DNA of 64,000 nt from Cryobacterium sp. CG_9.6 (GCF_029893365.1 NZ_JARXUZ010000001.1:1426001-1490000), one strand, 5' to 3'; positions 16,891-25,012 are shown, counted from the stretch's first letter. Numbers and translations: made by a program. Notes: a model not told the origin generated them from the letters alone.

Positions 16891-17273
16891 CAGGATTCTC
16901 GCCTTCGCTTGGAGCCGGCGCACTCTGAAAATTCCCAAGCCGGCACCTCCAGCCTAGGTGGGACAGGCTGAAACAGACTGTGGGCAGGTGCGAGTCAGTC
17001 GCTGTCCAGAGTCGTGGCGACAGTTGCCCGGTTGCGGTTCCCCAGTGACACGGCATCGGCGTGTACGCCCGCCGGGTGGTTTAGTCCGCGATCTGTCGCG
17101 CATGGCATCCCGCTTGTGGGCACGGCGCTTCGAGCTCCGCGCCATCGATCAGGCACGCCCGTTGCGCGGCGACCGGCGGCGGTCTCGTCGCTTACCCGTG
17201 TCCTCTCCGGGTTCAAGCCCACCTCGTGAGGTCGATCTTGGTCGTGTTTACGGCACGGACCTAAGGTGGACGT
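16891..17273. other. 383-bp divergent intergenic region between pdxH and the DsbA-like gene
   Basis: No coding pattern is convincing on either strand. It must hold the promoters of pdxH (leftward) and of the DsbA-like gene (rightward, TAAGGT at 17262-17267). A GGGTTCAAGCCCA string near 17210 resembles a tRNA T-arm, but no acceptor, D or anticodon arms surround it. Confidence 0.55.
17262..17267 (+). promoter_or_regulatory. -10 hexamer TAAGGT, leaderless start of the DsbA-like gene
   Basis: TAAGGT ends 6 nt before the ATG at 17274. There is no ribosome site. Confidence 0.5.
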
Positions 17274-18011
17274 ATGGATGCCGACATCAACTTCTACTTC
17301 GACCCGGTGTGCCCCTTCGCCTGGATGACCAGCAAGTGGGTGCGGCAGGTGCAGGCGCAGCGCGACTACACCGTGGACTGGCGATTCATCTCGTTGCGCT
17401 TGATCAACGCCCAGGTCGACTACGACGCGCATTTCCCTCCCGAGTACGAAGCCGGCCACACCGCCGGGCTTCGGCTCCTGCGGGTAGCCGCACGAGCGCG
17501 AGCAGAACACGGCCGCGAAGCAATCGCGCCCCTGTACGCCGCTTTGGGAACCCACATCTTCGACACCGCCCCCAGCTCGGACAGCCATCGGAGCGAACTC
17601 GAGATGCGTGAGCTCCGCGGGACGCGTGAGTTTGCGGAGCCGATCCTCGCCGAGGCAGGCCTGCCGCTCGAGCTGGCGGACGCTCTCGACGACGAATCAT
17701 GGGACGTGGAGATCCAGAAGGAGACAGACGAAGCGCTCTCCCTCACGGGAAAAGATGTGGGCACGCCCATCATCCACTTCGAGCCACCCACCGGTGTGGC
17801 CTTCTTCGGACCGGTGATCAGCCGGCTGCCACACGAGGACTCAGCAGTCGAGTTGTGGGACCACGTGGTCGCTCTGGCACGATTCTCCGGATTTGCCGAA
17901 CTCAAACGCAGCCTGCGCGAGCAGCCACAGCTGGCCGCGTTCGGAGTCGACGCGGGCACGGTCGGAAAGCAAGAAGACTGGCACGGCGGCAGCCGGCGGC
18001 AGAAGAAGTGA
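17274..18011 (+). CDS. DsbA-family protein of the mycothiol-dependent nitroreductase (Rv2466c) type
   Basis: 245 residues with a thioredoxin fold interrupted by a helical insertion. The N-terminal INFYFDPVCPFAWMTSKWV carries the active-site segment C-P-F-A, with a single Cys where Rv2466c has C-P-W-C. Further family marks are the central VGTPIIHFEPP with the cis-Pro loop (near residue 160) and GVAFFGPVISRLP (near 173). Rv2466c uses mycothiol to reduce nitro compounds and disulfides. Loss of the second Cys would suit a monothiol mechanism. It precedes the SRPBCC gene by 22 bp, but that gene has its own -10 box. Confidence 0.85.
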   Translation: MDADINFYFDPVCPFAWMTSKWVRQVQAQRDYTVDWRFISLRLINAQVDYDAHFPPEYEAGHTAGLRLLRVAARARAEHGREAIAPLYAALGTHIFDTAPSSDSHRSELEMRELRGTREFAEPILAEAGLPLELADALDDESWDVEIQKETDEALSLTGKDVGTPIIHFEPPTGVAFFGPVISRLPHEDSAVELWDHVVALARFSGFAELKRSLREQPQLAAFGVDAGTVGKQEDWHGGSRRQKK

Positions 18012-18021
18012 CCCCCTCCGT

Positions 18022-18027
18022 TAGGGT
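18022..18027 (+). promoter_or_regulatory. -10 hexamer TAGGGT, leaderless start of the SRPBCC gene
   Basis: TAGGGT ends 6 nt before the ATG at 18034 and lies in the 22-bp gap after the DsbA-like gene, so the second gene can be transcribed on its own. Confidence 0.5.
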
Positions 18028-18033
18028 GAACGG

Positions 18034-18537
18034 ATGAGTGAGACAAGCACCCTCAGCCACCAAGAGTCCGTCATCATCGAGGCGTCGGCTTCGTTTCTCT
18101 ACGACCTGCTCTCCGACATCACCCGTACCGGCGAGTGGAGCCCGGTCTGCACGTCATGCTGGTGGGACGACGAGGCCGAGGCCGGTCGGGTCGGTGCCTG
18201 GTTCACCGGGCACAACGAGCTCCCGCATCGGACCTGGGAGACCCGGTCTGAGGTCGTGACTGCAGAGCAGGGTCGCGAGTTCGCCTGGGTGGTGGGCGGC
18301 AGCTTCGTCCGCTGGGGCTTCAGCTTCACCGCCGTCGAGACCGGGACGATACTCACCGAGTCTTGGGAATTCCTGCCGGACGGGATCGCCATGTTCGAGG
18401 ACAAGTTCGGCGACGACGCCCACGCTCAAATCACCGACCGCACCCAGCAAGCCCTCGATGGCATCCCGAAAACCCTCGCCGCGATCAAACGGATCGCCGA
18501 GGTCTCCACCGACGCACGGGCACAGACCCAGTCATGA
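18034..18537 (+). CDS. SRPBCC-family protein (polyketide cyclase/START-like fold)
   Basis: 167 residues. Helix-grip fold signature: ESVIIEASASFLYDLLSDI (near residue 10), then TRTGEWSPVCTSCWW, GREFAWVVGG (near 80) and a long C-terminal helix. Proteins of this fold bind hydrophobic ligands; many actinobacterial members are of unknown function. A second SRPBCC protein of the same size class lies at 23138. The Trp/Cys-rich segment near residues 35-45 is unusual. Confidence 0.82.
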   Translation: MSETSTLSHQESVIIEASASFLYDLLSDITRTGEWSPVCTSCWWDDEAEAGRVGAWFTGHNELPHRTWETRSEVVTAEQGREFAWVVGGSFVRWGFSFTAVETGTILTESWEFLPDGIAMFEDKFGDDAHAQITDRTQQALDGIPKTLAAIKRIAEVSTDARAQTQS

Positions 18538-18985
18538 CCGGGCCGCTCGGGGAGCGCCGTCTCTGCAACGGTCTTTCCAGCATTTCGACGAGCCACCTAA
18601 ACTCCCACTGACCTCATCGACCTTGACAAGTTCCTTCTCGGCCCTGCCGGGAACCCAATAGAAGGAAAACAGCGCCGCCGGAGGCGCTAGGCAGATGTCG
18701 AGGTCCACCACCCCGGTGTAAGCGTGGCAGCGATATGGATGCGGCCGTAGCGGACCTGGCATTGTTGAGCACGCTCGCGGCGATGTTCGTGCAGTTAACC
18801 GCCGTGAGCTTTGAGCACCAATTCCTGCCCCGCGGCAGAGCACGCGGACGCTAGCCCTGAAGTCAGATTGAAGAACCCGTCTGTCCCGGTGTCATATGGT
18901 TGTCCCTCCGGGCCGGGAACGGCATTATCGATGTAAACCAAGACGTTCAAAATGGCATTTTCCGGTCACGTCCCGCGTGGTGGAT
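18538..18985. other. 448-bp region with no supported gene, left flank of the IS110 element
   Basis: A leftward open frame (18843 down to 18532) contains a hydrophobic DICLAPPAALFSFYWVPG stretch but has no recognised family, no ribosome site and atypical codon use. It may be the wreck of a membrane or lipoprotein gene. Nothing else stands out. Confidence 0.45.
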
Positions 18986-20379
18986 GCTCCTATTGATGTC
19001 AAGCGGCCTTTGGGGTGGGTTTCGCTTGTCGGGATTGGTCGTCGAGCCAGGCGCTGAAGGTGGTTTCCAGGTCGGTGTCAGCGCGTTGTCCTATTTCGAG
19101 TCGACGTAAGCGCTGGTAGGGGACGTTGAGCTGTTTGGCCGCGTCAGTGAGGACGATGCCGAGTGTTTGGCGGCGTTGCCGCAGCCGTGGTCCACCGGGC
19201 AGAGGGACAGCGTGGTTTTTGGTGAGCAATGCAAATATTTCGTTGGCGACGTGGCGTTTGAGGCAGCGGACGATGTCGCGGTCGGAAAGGCCTTCAGCGG
19301 TGCGTCGGGCGATGTAGGCCATAGTCCGAGGTTCCTTGTGGCGTTTGCGGAGCAGGACAATACGGTGCAGGGCAGCGTTGGCTTGCCGGTCGCCACCGCG
19401 CGAGAGACGGAAACGTTGCCGTTTTCCCGAAGATGCCGGAATAGGTGCGACGCCGCACAGAGCAGCAAACTGGGCCTTGGTGGAGATGCGGTCTGGGTTG
19501 TCGCCGGCAGTGGCGAGCAGGTGTGCGGCAACAAACGGGCCCACGCCGCTTGCGGCCATGAGAGCCGGATTCTGCCGGCTGGCGAGTTGGCCAAGTTGGC
19601 TGTCGATAAGAGCAATATCCGCTGTCAGGACCTGATGGCGTTGCGCGAGGCGTTTCGCTGATGCCCGTAGGATCAGCTCCGGAGTGGTGCCCGGTGTGGG
19701 TCGTGTGCGCGCGAGCGCAACCGTGAGTTTGTTGCCGTCGTATCGGCGAAAATCTTGCCGGATGGCCTCGGGTGCGCTCACCAACAGGGCATGGATCTGA
19801 TTGATGCTGGCCGTGCGCGCCTTGGTGGCAGAGGAGCGTTCCGCAAGTAAGACCCGCATCGACTCGACGTCGCCATCGCGTTGTTTCGGGGTTGATAACC
19901 CTCGCCCAGCGAGAACCGACATCGCCGCTTGGTGGGCGTCGAGGGGATCGGATTTGCCGCGCAACCGACGCTCGGCACGGTTGGCGCGAGTGACCTCAAC
20001 CACGCGCATTCCGGCATTCGCCAAAACGCGGGCAAGTTCCGCACCGTAGGAACCGGTTCCTTCGACGCCAACGGCTTCGACGATGCCGTAGGCGTGGAGG
20101 AACTCGATGATTTTGCGATAGCCGCTCCCGACTGCGAGGAATTCCCGGTCGGCGATCGGTTGTCCGTGGTCGTCAACGATAGCGACATAGTGCGTGTCTT
20201 TGTGGGTATCAACCCCGGCGAAGATGGTTCGTAGAGGCTGGACCGCGATGGTGAATTGTGGCGGTTCACTAGTTGCAACTGTCATGACTTCGGTACTCCC
20301 GTTTCTTCGTTGAAGGGAAATCACCGTTGGGTCGGGAGGGCAGACAGCACAGAGGTGAGACTGTTGGCCAGGCTCCTAT
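18986..20379 (-). mobile_element. IS110-family insertion sequence, about 1.39 kb
   Basis: A DEDD-type transposase is bracketed by two copies of GCTCCTAT (18986-18993 and 20372-20379), read in the transposase direction as ATAGGAGC. The preceding bases are also similar at both ends (TTGACATCA and ATGACTTG). IS110 elements lack terminal inverted repeats and often leave a short shared core at both ends, as here. Some members (IS900-like) target ribosome-site-like sequences, and TAGGAGC resembles one. The exact ends are inferred; the upstream non-coding end could run further, to about 20509. Confidence 0.75.
18999..20285 (-). CDS. IS110-family transposase (DEDD, Transposase_20)
   Basis: 428 residues from the ATG at 20285, which has GGGAG upstream. 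A GTG 13 codons earlier is possible. The N-terminal RuvC-like domain starts TIFAGVDTHKDTHYVAIVD (catalytic Asp), continues EGTGSYGAELA (Glu, near residue 78) and LRGKSDPLDAHQAA (Asp pair, near 110). The C-terminal Transposase_20 domain has GVGPFVAAHLLATAGD and FAALCGVAPIPASSGK with the conserved Ser (near 285). The extra tail (about 50 residues after 375) carries an HTH-like QTLGIVLTDAAKQLNVPY. Recent work shows family members are RNA-guided by a bridge RNA encoded in a non-coding end. Confidence 0.92.
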   Translation of the reverse strand: MTVATSEPPQFTIAVQPLRTIFAGVDTHKDTHYVAIVDDHGQPIADREFLAVGSGYRKIIEFLHAYGIVEAVGVEGTGSYGAELARVLANAGMRVVEVTRANRAERRLRGKSDPLDAHQAAMSVLAGRGLSTPKQRDGDVESMRVLLAERSSATKARTASINQIHALLVSAPEAIRQDFRRYDGNKLTVALARTRPTPGTTPELILRASAKRLAQRHQVLTADIALIDSQLGQLASRQNPALMAASGVGPFVAAHLLATAGDNPDRISTKAQFAALCGVAPIPASSGKRQRFRLSRGGDRQANAALHRIVLLRKRHKEPRTMAYIARRTAEGLSDRDIVRCLKRHVANEIFALLTKNHAVPLPGGPRLRQRRQTLGIVLTDAAKQLNVPYQRLRRLEIGQRADTDLETTFSAWLDDQSRQAKPTPKAA

Positions 20380-20509
20380 CAAGTCATGTCGCCCCGATCA
20401 AGCGGCATTAGCGGCTCTGGTGCGGCGGACAGATCCACCCAAAGACAACCTCAAAAGGAGTCAGTGTAATTTTGAGTCACCCCGCACCAGAGTCACATCC
20501 AGTATCTCT
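20380..20509. other. 130 bp between the IS110 core repeat and the IS256 end
   Basis: Short non-coding stretch. GTGTAATTTTGAGTCAC at 20464-20480 resembles the IS256 end starting at 20510 (GTGTAATTCCCCGTCAC), so it may be a leftover end of a related element. Alternatively the whole stretch is the upstream non-coding end of the IS110 element. Confidence 0.4.
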
Positions 20510-21912
20510 GTGTAATTCCCCGTCACCGTGCAGGTCAGTGTTTTCTGATTATGCCTTAGTGAGTTCGGGGATGTGAATCACCCCGGTGAGCGTGCCCGCG
20601 TCGGTGTCGGTGAGAGCGATGTTGAAAGCGTCCAGCTGGCTCATGGAGGCCTCGGAGAGGTAGCGGCGTGACCCGGCCTCCCACTCGTCGTGCTGCTCGA
20701 CGAGGACCGCTCCGGCGAGGCGGAGCAGAGCGGCAGGGTTCGGGAACACGCCGACGACGTCGGTGCGTCGTTTGATCTCCTTGTTCACTCGTTCGATCGG
20801 GTTGGTGGACCAGATCTGACGCCAGTGCTTGGGCGGGAACCCGCAGAACGCCAGGATGTCCTCGCGGGCGTCCAGGAGCATCTGAGCGACCTTGGAGTGG
20901 GTGGGGGTGAGCACCCGGATGACCTCGTCGAACTGCGCCTGAACGTGCTTCGCGTCGGGTTGGGCGAAGATGGTGCGGATCATCGACGCGACCACTTCTT
21001 GGCTGGCTCGCGGCACGATAGAGAGCACGTTTCTCATAAAGTGCACTCGGCATCTTTGCCAGCTGGTGCCTTGGAAAACGGTGCTGATCGCCTTCTTCAA
21101 ACCGGTGTGGGCGTCGGAGATGACGAGCTTCACCCCGCCCAAACCTCGGGCGCGGAGCGAGCGCAGGAAGCTGGTCCAGAACGCCTCGTTCTCGCTGTCA
21201 CCCACGTCGAAACCGAGGACTTCGCGGCGTCCGTCGGAGGCGACGCCGATGGCGACGACCATGGCTTGGGAGATGACGCGGTGGTTCACCCTTGCCTTGC
21301 AGTAGGTGGCGTCGAGGAACACATACGGATACCCGGTCTCACCTAGATCCCGGTCTCGGAACGCGGCGACTTCACCGTCGAGATCGGCGCAAATCCGGGA
21401 CACTTCCGACTTGGAGATGCCGGTGTCGGCGCCGAGGGCCTTGACCAGGTCGTCGACCTTCCGGGTGGAGACGCCGTGCAGGTAGGCCTCCATGACGACG
21501 GCGAACAGGGCTTGGTCGACGCGGCGGCGCTGCTCGAGCAGAGCAGGGAAGAACGAGCCTTGGCGAAGCTTGGGGATCTTGAGGTTCAGGTCCCCGGCCG
21601 TCGTCGACAGCAGCCGCGGCCGGGTGCCGTTGCGCTGGGTGGTGCGGTCGGTGTTGCGCTCGAATCGGTCGGCGCCGATGCGCGCGGTCGCCTCCGCGTC
21701 GATGAGTTCTTGGTAGAGCGTTTGGGTCGCCAAACGGATTCGATCGGTGAGATGCGTGTCTTTGAGCTCCGAGAGGAGCTCAAGCAGGGCAGACTGGTCT
21801 AGAGCCATCGTGTGATGTGTCTTTCTGTGAGGAACTTTGAACGGTTCTCACTGACCATCGCACGGTGGCTCACTGCATCGGTAATCCGACGCTCAAACCC
21901 GGGAAATTACAC
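20510..21912 (-). mobile_element. IS256-family insertion sequence, about 1.40 kb
   Basis: One transposase gene lies between short inverted ends: GTGTAATTCCCC at 20510-20521 against GTGTAATTTCCC read inward from 21912. Flanking 8-bp sequences (GTATCTCT left, CACTCGGA right) do not match, so no target duplication is visible. The flanks have probably been changed by recombination or nested insertion. The right end interrupts a lipoprotein gene. Confidence 0.85.
20549..21808 (-). CDS. IS256-family transposase (mutator type)
   Basis: 419 residues, normal length. Catalytic triad positions: Asp in YVFLDATYCKAR (near residue 166), Asp in KLVISDAHTGLKKA (near 232) and Glu in TNPIERVNKEIKRRTDVVG (near 339). 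CRVHFMRNVL near 260 is the family's signature C-x(2)-H segment. The N-terminal ERNTDRTTQRNGTRPRLL is the usual end-binding region. The gene is intact. Confidence 0.96.
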   Translation of the reverse strand: MALDQSALLELLSELKDTHLTDRIRLATQTLYQELIDAEATARIGADRFERNTDRTTQRNGTRPRLLSTTAGDLNLKIPKLRQGSFFPALLEQRRRVDQALFAVVMEAYLHGVSTRKVDDLVKALGADTGISKSEVSRICADLDGEVAAFRDRDLGETGYPYVFLDATYCKARVNHRVISQAMVVAIGVASDGRREVLGFDVGDSENEAFWTSFLRSLRARGLGGVKLVISDAHTGLKKAISTVFQGTSWQRCRVHFMRNVLSIVPRASQEVVASMIRTIFAQPDAKHVQAQFDEVIRVLTPTHSKVAQMLLDAREDILAFCGFPPKHWRQIWSTNPIERVNKEIKRRTDVVGVFPNPAALLRLAGAVLVEQHDEWEAGSRRYLSEASMSQLDAFNIALTDTDAGTLTGVIHIPELTKA

Positions 21913-22091
21913 CACTCGGAGGGACGCAACCCATTTTCCACACCCCCCGCAGGGTGAGAAGTCGGCTCCACAGTGGCGACTTGAGTTGGCGTCAGCGCCA
22001 CAGGCGGTGAACCCTGACCACCCGCACAACCTGAACTCAAGAGTGCCAATGCGCTAGCCAAAACCGTTGCTGCTACCAGTCATTTCCCCAT
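21913..22091 (-). pseudogene. 5' fragment of a lipoprotein gene cut by IS256, with an early stop
   Basis: Read leftward from the ATG at 22091: M-G-K-stop, then in the same frame LVAATVLASALALLSSGCAG, a lipoprotein signal peptide with lipobox SSGC, and about 35 further Pro/Thr/Val-rich residues until the IS256 end at 21912. The fourth codon is TGA where CGA would give a basic residue, which suggests a point nonsense mutation. Translation from an internal TTG could bypass it. The rest of the gene was not found beyond the insertion sequences. Confidence 0.6.
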
Positions 22092-22501
22092 GGCGGGCAG
22101 CCTAGAAACATTCAGGATTTGACTGCAGTGATGACCATCGGTCACTCTCGATTCTCAATGCAGGCCTCCAGCTGGATCGGCTTTCCGGCAGGTCAGCGTC
22201 GTTTCCGTCTGGTACTGGCTCGGGCTCAGCGGGTCGTTTGCACGCCAGTGATCGCGCTGTCCTGGCACGGCGGCCGTGAGATCGTCACGGAGCAAGAGAG
22301 CCGGGGGTAGGGTTGTGGTGTCATCGGCAGTTTGGCTGTGGATCTGCGCGGTGAGTTTCCGACGATGACCGGGTTCTCGCGCAGCAACTTGCAGAACATA
22401 CGTGTTTTGCAGAAGCGTGGCCGTCATTTTTACATGTTCCACAGCCTGGGGGACATGACCGGGTGAAGGCATAACCAATGACGGTATGACGGGGGAGTCA
22501 C
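22092..22501. other. 410-bp region with no supported gene
   Basis: Several short overlapping open frames (including 22478 down to 22155) show no recognisable family and poor codon use. The stretch may be remnant DNA of the accessory region. It ends with the GGGGGAG ribosome site of the lipoprotein gene at 22502. Confidence 0.5.
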
Positions 22502-22942
22502 ATGACTTTATGGAGCGGAACTGTCAGGAGGGGCGCGGCGCTGGCTCTGCTTTGTGCGGCGACAATGGTCCTCAGCGGGTGTGCGCCCGCCGACCCAGCA
22601 GATCAGGTGCAAGCATTCCTTGCAACTGACCGAGCGGCCGAGGACACGCTACCCTCGAATGGCCAGATTGAGGGTCTTGACAGAGATTCCATCCGGCTGG
22701 TGGGTGTTGAGGCTGACATCAGCTATTTCGTTGCTACCAGTACAACGGACGAAGTCTGCCTTATTCTCGCGGCGCCTGAACAGGGATTGTCATGGACCTG
22801 CGGGCCTATTGCGGGTCTTTCGACGTGGCGTAACGGGCAAGGCGCAGCCAAGGTTGTCGTTGATACGGATGCGGTCCCGGACGGATGGGTGAAACTTCAG
22901 AGCTTCCTGATCGTGAAACCGGATGCCGCCTCCCTCAACTAA
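22502..22942 (+). CDS. Secreted lipoprotein of unknown function
   Basis: 146 residues. Lipoprotein signal peptide with positive n-region, hydrophobic ALALLCAATMV and lipobox LSGC (Cys near residue 27). The mature part is a small beta-rich domain with two cysteines (EVCLIL, WTCGPIAG) that may form a disulfide. The ATG has GGGGGAG 4 nt upstream. It would be anchored on the outer face of the cytoplasmic membrane. I recognise no domain family. Confidence 0.7.
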   Translation: MTLWSGTVRRGAALALLCAATMVLSGCAPADPADQVQAFLATDRAAEDTLPSNGQIEGLDRDSIRLVGVEADISYFVATSTTDEVCLILAAPEQGLSWTCGPIAGLSTWRNGQGAAKVVVDTDAVPDGWVKLQSFLIVKPDAASLN

Positions 22943-23124
22943 ATTCGGAACTCATTGGGTGCACATGCGCACGGCAACCGCTCCACCATCAGGCGTCGGC
23001 GTCACTGATTTTGATCGCCATCCGTCCGCACGGATTGTCCCTGTGGCCTTCGTCAGTCACCGCGCCCAGGAAGAGCGTATCGGCGCTCGGGGTCTTAGCG
23101 GGGCGGGCCCACATCGATGCGACG

Positions 23125-23130
23125 TAGGCT
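23125..23130 (+). promoter_or_regulatory. -10 hexamer TAGGCT, leaderless start of the second SRPBCC gene
   Basis: TAGGCT ends 7 nt before the ATG at 23138 and is the reason for choosing that start over one 21 bases upstream. Confidence 0.5.
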
Positions 23131-23137
23131 AGGTGAT

Positions 23138-23605
23138 ATGACGGTCGAAGAGGTTGAGCAAGGACCGCGCCAAGTCGCGCGCACTGTCGAGGTACTGGCC
23201 TCGGCCGATGACATCTTTGCGTTGCTGGCTGATCCGCAGCGTCACGGTGAGCTGGACGGCTCGGGCACCGTCCGCAACACGGTGTCGGGTCCGCAGCGGC
23301 TCAGTCAGGGTGCACGCTTCTCGGTAGCGATGAAGCAGTTCGGCGTCGGGTATCGCATCACCAGCACGGTGACGCGCTTCGAAGATGATCGGATTGTGGA
23401 ATGGCGTCACCCAGCAGGCCACCGCTGGCGCTGGGAACTCAGTCCGCTCACACCCACGTCGACGCGCGTCACTGAGACGTTCGACTACAGCACCGTCCCA
23501 GCCGTGCAGGGCAAGGTCTTTGAGTTGCTCGGCTTTCCTCGGCAGAACGCCGCCGGTATCGAAGCCACCCTGCGCCAACTTGCGCTGCGCTATGCTCGCG
23601 CGTGA
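23138..23605 (+). CDS. SRPBCC-family protein (polyketide cyclase/dehydrase-like)
   Basis: 155 residues. ARTVEVLASADDIFALLADPQ (near residues 13-33), RITSTVTRFEDDRIVEWRHP (near 75-95) and TRVTETFDYSTVP (near 113) form the helix-grip beta-sheet; the C-terminal helix is ATLRQLALRYA. Probable binding of a hydrophobic ligand, otherwise unknown. It resembles the gene at 18034 only in fold. Confidence 0.82.
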   Translation: MTVEEVEQGPRQVARTVEVLASADDIFALLADPQRHGELDGSGTVRNTVSGPQRLSQGARFSVAMKQFGVGYRITSTVTRFEDDRIVEWRHPAGHRWRWELSPLTPTSTRVTETFDYSTVPAVQGKVFELLGFPRQNAAGIEATLRQLALRYARA

Positions 23606-23797
23606 CCTCACGATTCACGACCTGACCGGAAGCCGAAGCCCCCGTCTTCACGGGAGTCTGAGGTCTGCGAATCAAATTCCCACACGGGATCAGGTTCCCA
23701 CCGGGTAACCTTCGGTACATGAGCACGATCGCGGGTGCCTCGACTATCGAGACGCCACAGTGCGATTTTTGGCAACGACGCTCAATCAGGGGGACTT

Positions 23798-24268
23798 ATG
23801 ACTTCTCGAACACGCGGGCTTTATCTGCTGATTCCGATGCTGCTGGCGCTGAGCGCCTGTACCGGTGTGGAGGGCTCCGCTGAGACGCCACCGAATACCG
23901 GAGGCGCGATCGAACTCGCAGTAACGGACACCTGCGCTGAGGCGGCGGACGCGCAGTGCGTCTCGGTGAACGGCGAGAGCATTGTGCTCCCGTCGACATT
24001 TCAACGAGCCGGAGTGAAGGACGTTGCTGTGGCACAAAGCGAGGGTCAGAATGCCGTTGATGTGACATTCACTCAAGGCGGAGCGACACTCCTCCACACG
24101 CTGACAGAACAGGCCACCACCGAGACAGCACGGCTCGTCGTAAAGGTCGGTGACGAACTAGTGTCAGCCGTGACTGTCATGGAACCTGTGGAGGGTGACC
24201 AGCTCCGAATCACTCTCTCGCCAGATGACAGCGCCCAGAACATTGTGGATTTGATCAGGGGAGCTTAG
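23798..24268 (+). CDS. Secreted lipoprotein of unknown function
   Basis: 156 residues from the ATG at 23798, which has GGGGG before it; an upstream ATG would add 21 residues of non-signal sequence. Signal peptide LYLLIPMLLALSAC with lipobox Cys near residue 21, then a Gly/Thr-rich linker, a Cys pair (DTCAEAADAQC), and a beta-rich domain. No recognised family. It is anchored outside the membrane. Confidence 0.7.
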   Translation: MTSRTRGLYLLIPMLLALSACTGVEGSAETPPNTGGAIELAVTDTCAEAADAQCVSVNGESIVLPSTFQRAGVKDVAVAQSEGQNAVDVTFTQGGATLLHTLTEQATTETARLVVKVGDELVSAVTVMEPVEGDQLRITLSPDDSAQNIVDLIRGA

Positions 24269-24330
24269 GGGCCCATCGGTTCCTGACCGCCGATCCCCGA
24301 CTTATCGGCGTCCCTGCGCGGGGGAGCGTC

Positions 24331-24894
24331 CTAGACGGTTACCGCAGAGTCCTGCCAGTCGTACTTGCGGAACGCCCTGTCGACTGGCGTCTGTGCCAGG
24401 TGATTGGTGTAGTTCGACATCACCTTCTGCGAGAGTCCGAGAACAACCTCCAGAATCTGGCGCTTCGTATAACCAGCCGCGAGGAAGTCCGCAACGGCGA
24501 CCTCATCCACATTGCCTCGCTCGCGAACCATGCTCAACGTGAACGTGCGCAGGGCTTCCAGACGTGCCGTCGGCAACGGCGTGCGATCACGAAGAGCATC
24601 GGAGATGGCATCGTCCACCTTCATGGCCTTGGAGATACCGGTGTGAGCAGGAACACAGTAGTGGCAGGAGTGCTCAACGTTGATCGTTTGCCACACAACC
24701 GTAATCTCATCCTTGTCGAAGCTGGAATTGAGGAACAGCTCGTGGAGCACACGGTAGCCCTCGAGCAGTCCGGGAGCCTCGGCCATCACCGCGTGCAGTC
24801 CGGGAATCATGCCATTCTGCTTTTTGGACTGAGCAAGTAATTCCCGGCTGTCCTCGGGTGCAGTCGTTTCATCGTGCAGCTGAAAATCTGTCAT
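24331..24894 (-). CDS. AhpD-like carboxymuconolactone decarboxylase family protein
   Basis: 187 residues, all-helical. The redox motif EHSCHYCVPAH (near residue 75) gives the E-x(n)-C-x-x-C-x(3)-H set of AhpD-type alkylhydroperoxidases, which reduce peroxides with a thiol partner. FTLSMVRERGNV and VLGLSQKVMSNYTNHLA follow. Divergent from the TetR gene at 25025. Two near-identical palindromes in the shared 130-bp gap suggest the TetR protein controls both. Confidence 0.85.
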   Translation of the reverse strand: MTDFQLHDETTAPEDSRELLAQSKKQNGMIPGLHAVMAEAPGLLEGYRVLHELFLNSSFDKDEITVVWQTINVEHSCHYCVPAHTGISKAMKVDDAISDALRDRTPLPTARLEALRTFTLSMVRERGNVDEVAVADFLAAGYTKRQILEVVLGLSQKVMSNYTNHLAQTPVDRAFRKYDWQDSAVTV

Positions 24895-24945
24895 GGTGAG
24901 CTCCGATTCAGTCGTGGCGGCCGACGTGAGTGCCTTCCGCTTTCA

Positions 24946-24959
24946 GTACCGAACGGTAC
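24946..24959. promoter_or_regulatory. TetR operator 1
   Basis: GTACCGAACGGTAC: 6-bp half-sites around AA. It lies 52 bp upstream of the AhpD start and is one of a matched pair (see 24979). Confidence 0.75.
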
Positions 24960-24978
24960 CATAATAGCTTGTGAATCT

Positions 24979-24992
24979 GTACCGAACGGTAT
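24979..24992. promoter_or_regulatory. TetR operator 2
   Basis: GTACCGAACGGTAT, differing from operator 1 in the last base. The centres are 33 bp apart, about three helical turns, so both dimers face the same side. It lies about 21 bp before the TetR -10 box. Confidence 0.75.
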
Positions 24993-25012
24993 CAAAGCGG
25001 TGTGCAGATGCC

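Noticed and set aside
17195..17235. tRNA gene suggested by GGGTTCAAGCCCA
   Set aside because: No matching acceptor stem, D arm or anticodon arm on either strand around it; the T-stem itself does not pair well.
18532..18843. Leftward 103-codon frame with a hydrophobic stretch
   Set aside because: No ribosome site, Cys/Arg-rich ends and no family; kept only as a possible gene wreck in the region note.
20502..21920. Target-site duplication of the IS256 element
   Set aside because: The 8-bp flanks GTATCTCT and CACTCGGA do not match, and small shifts of the ends do not help.
22155..22478. Leftward 107-codon frame
   Set aside because: Codon use and product composition look non-coding, no start signal, no family.
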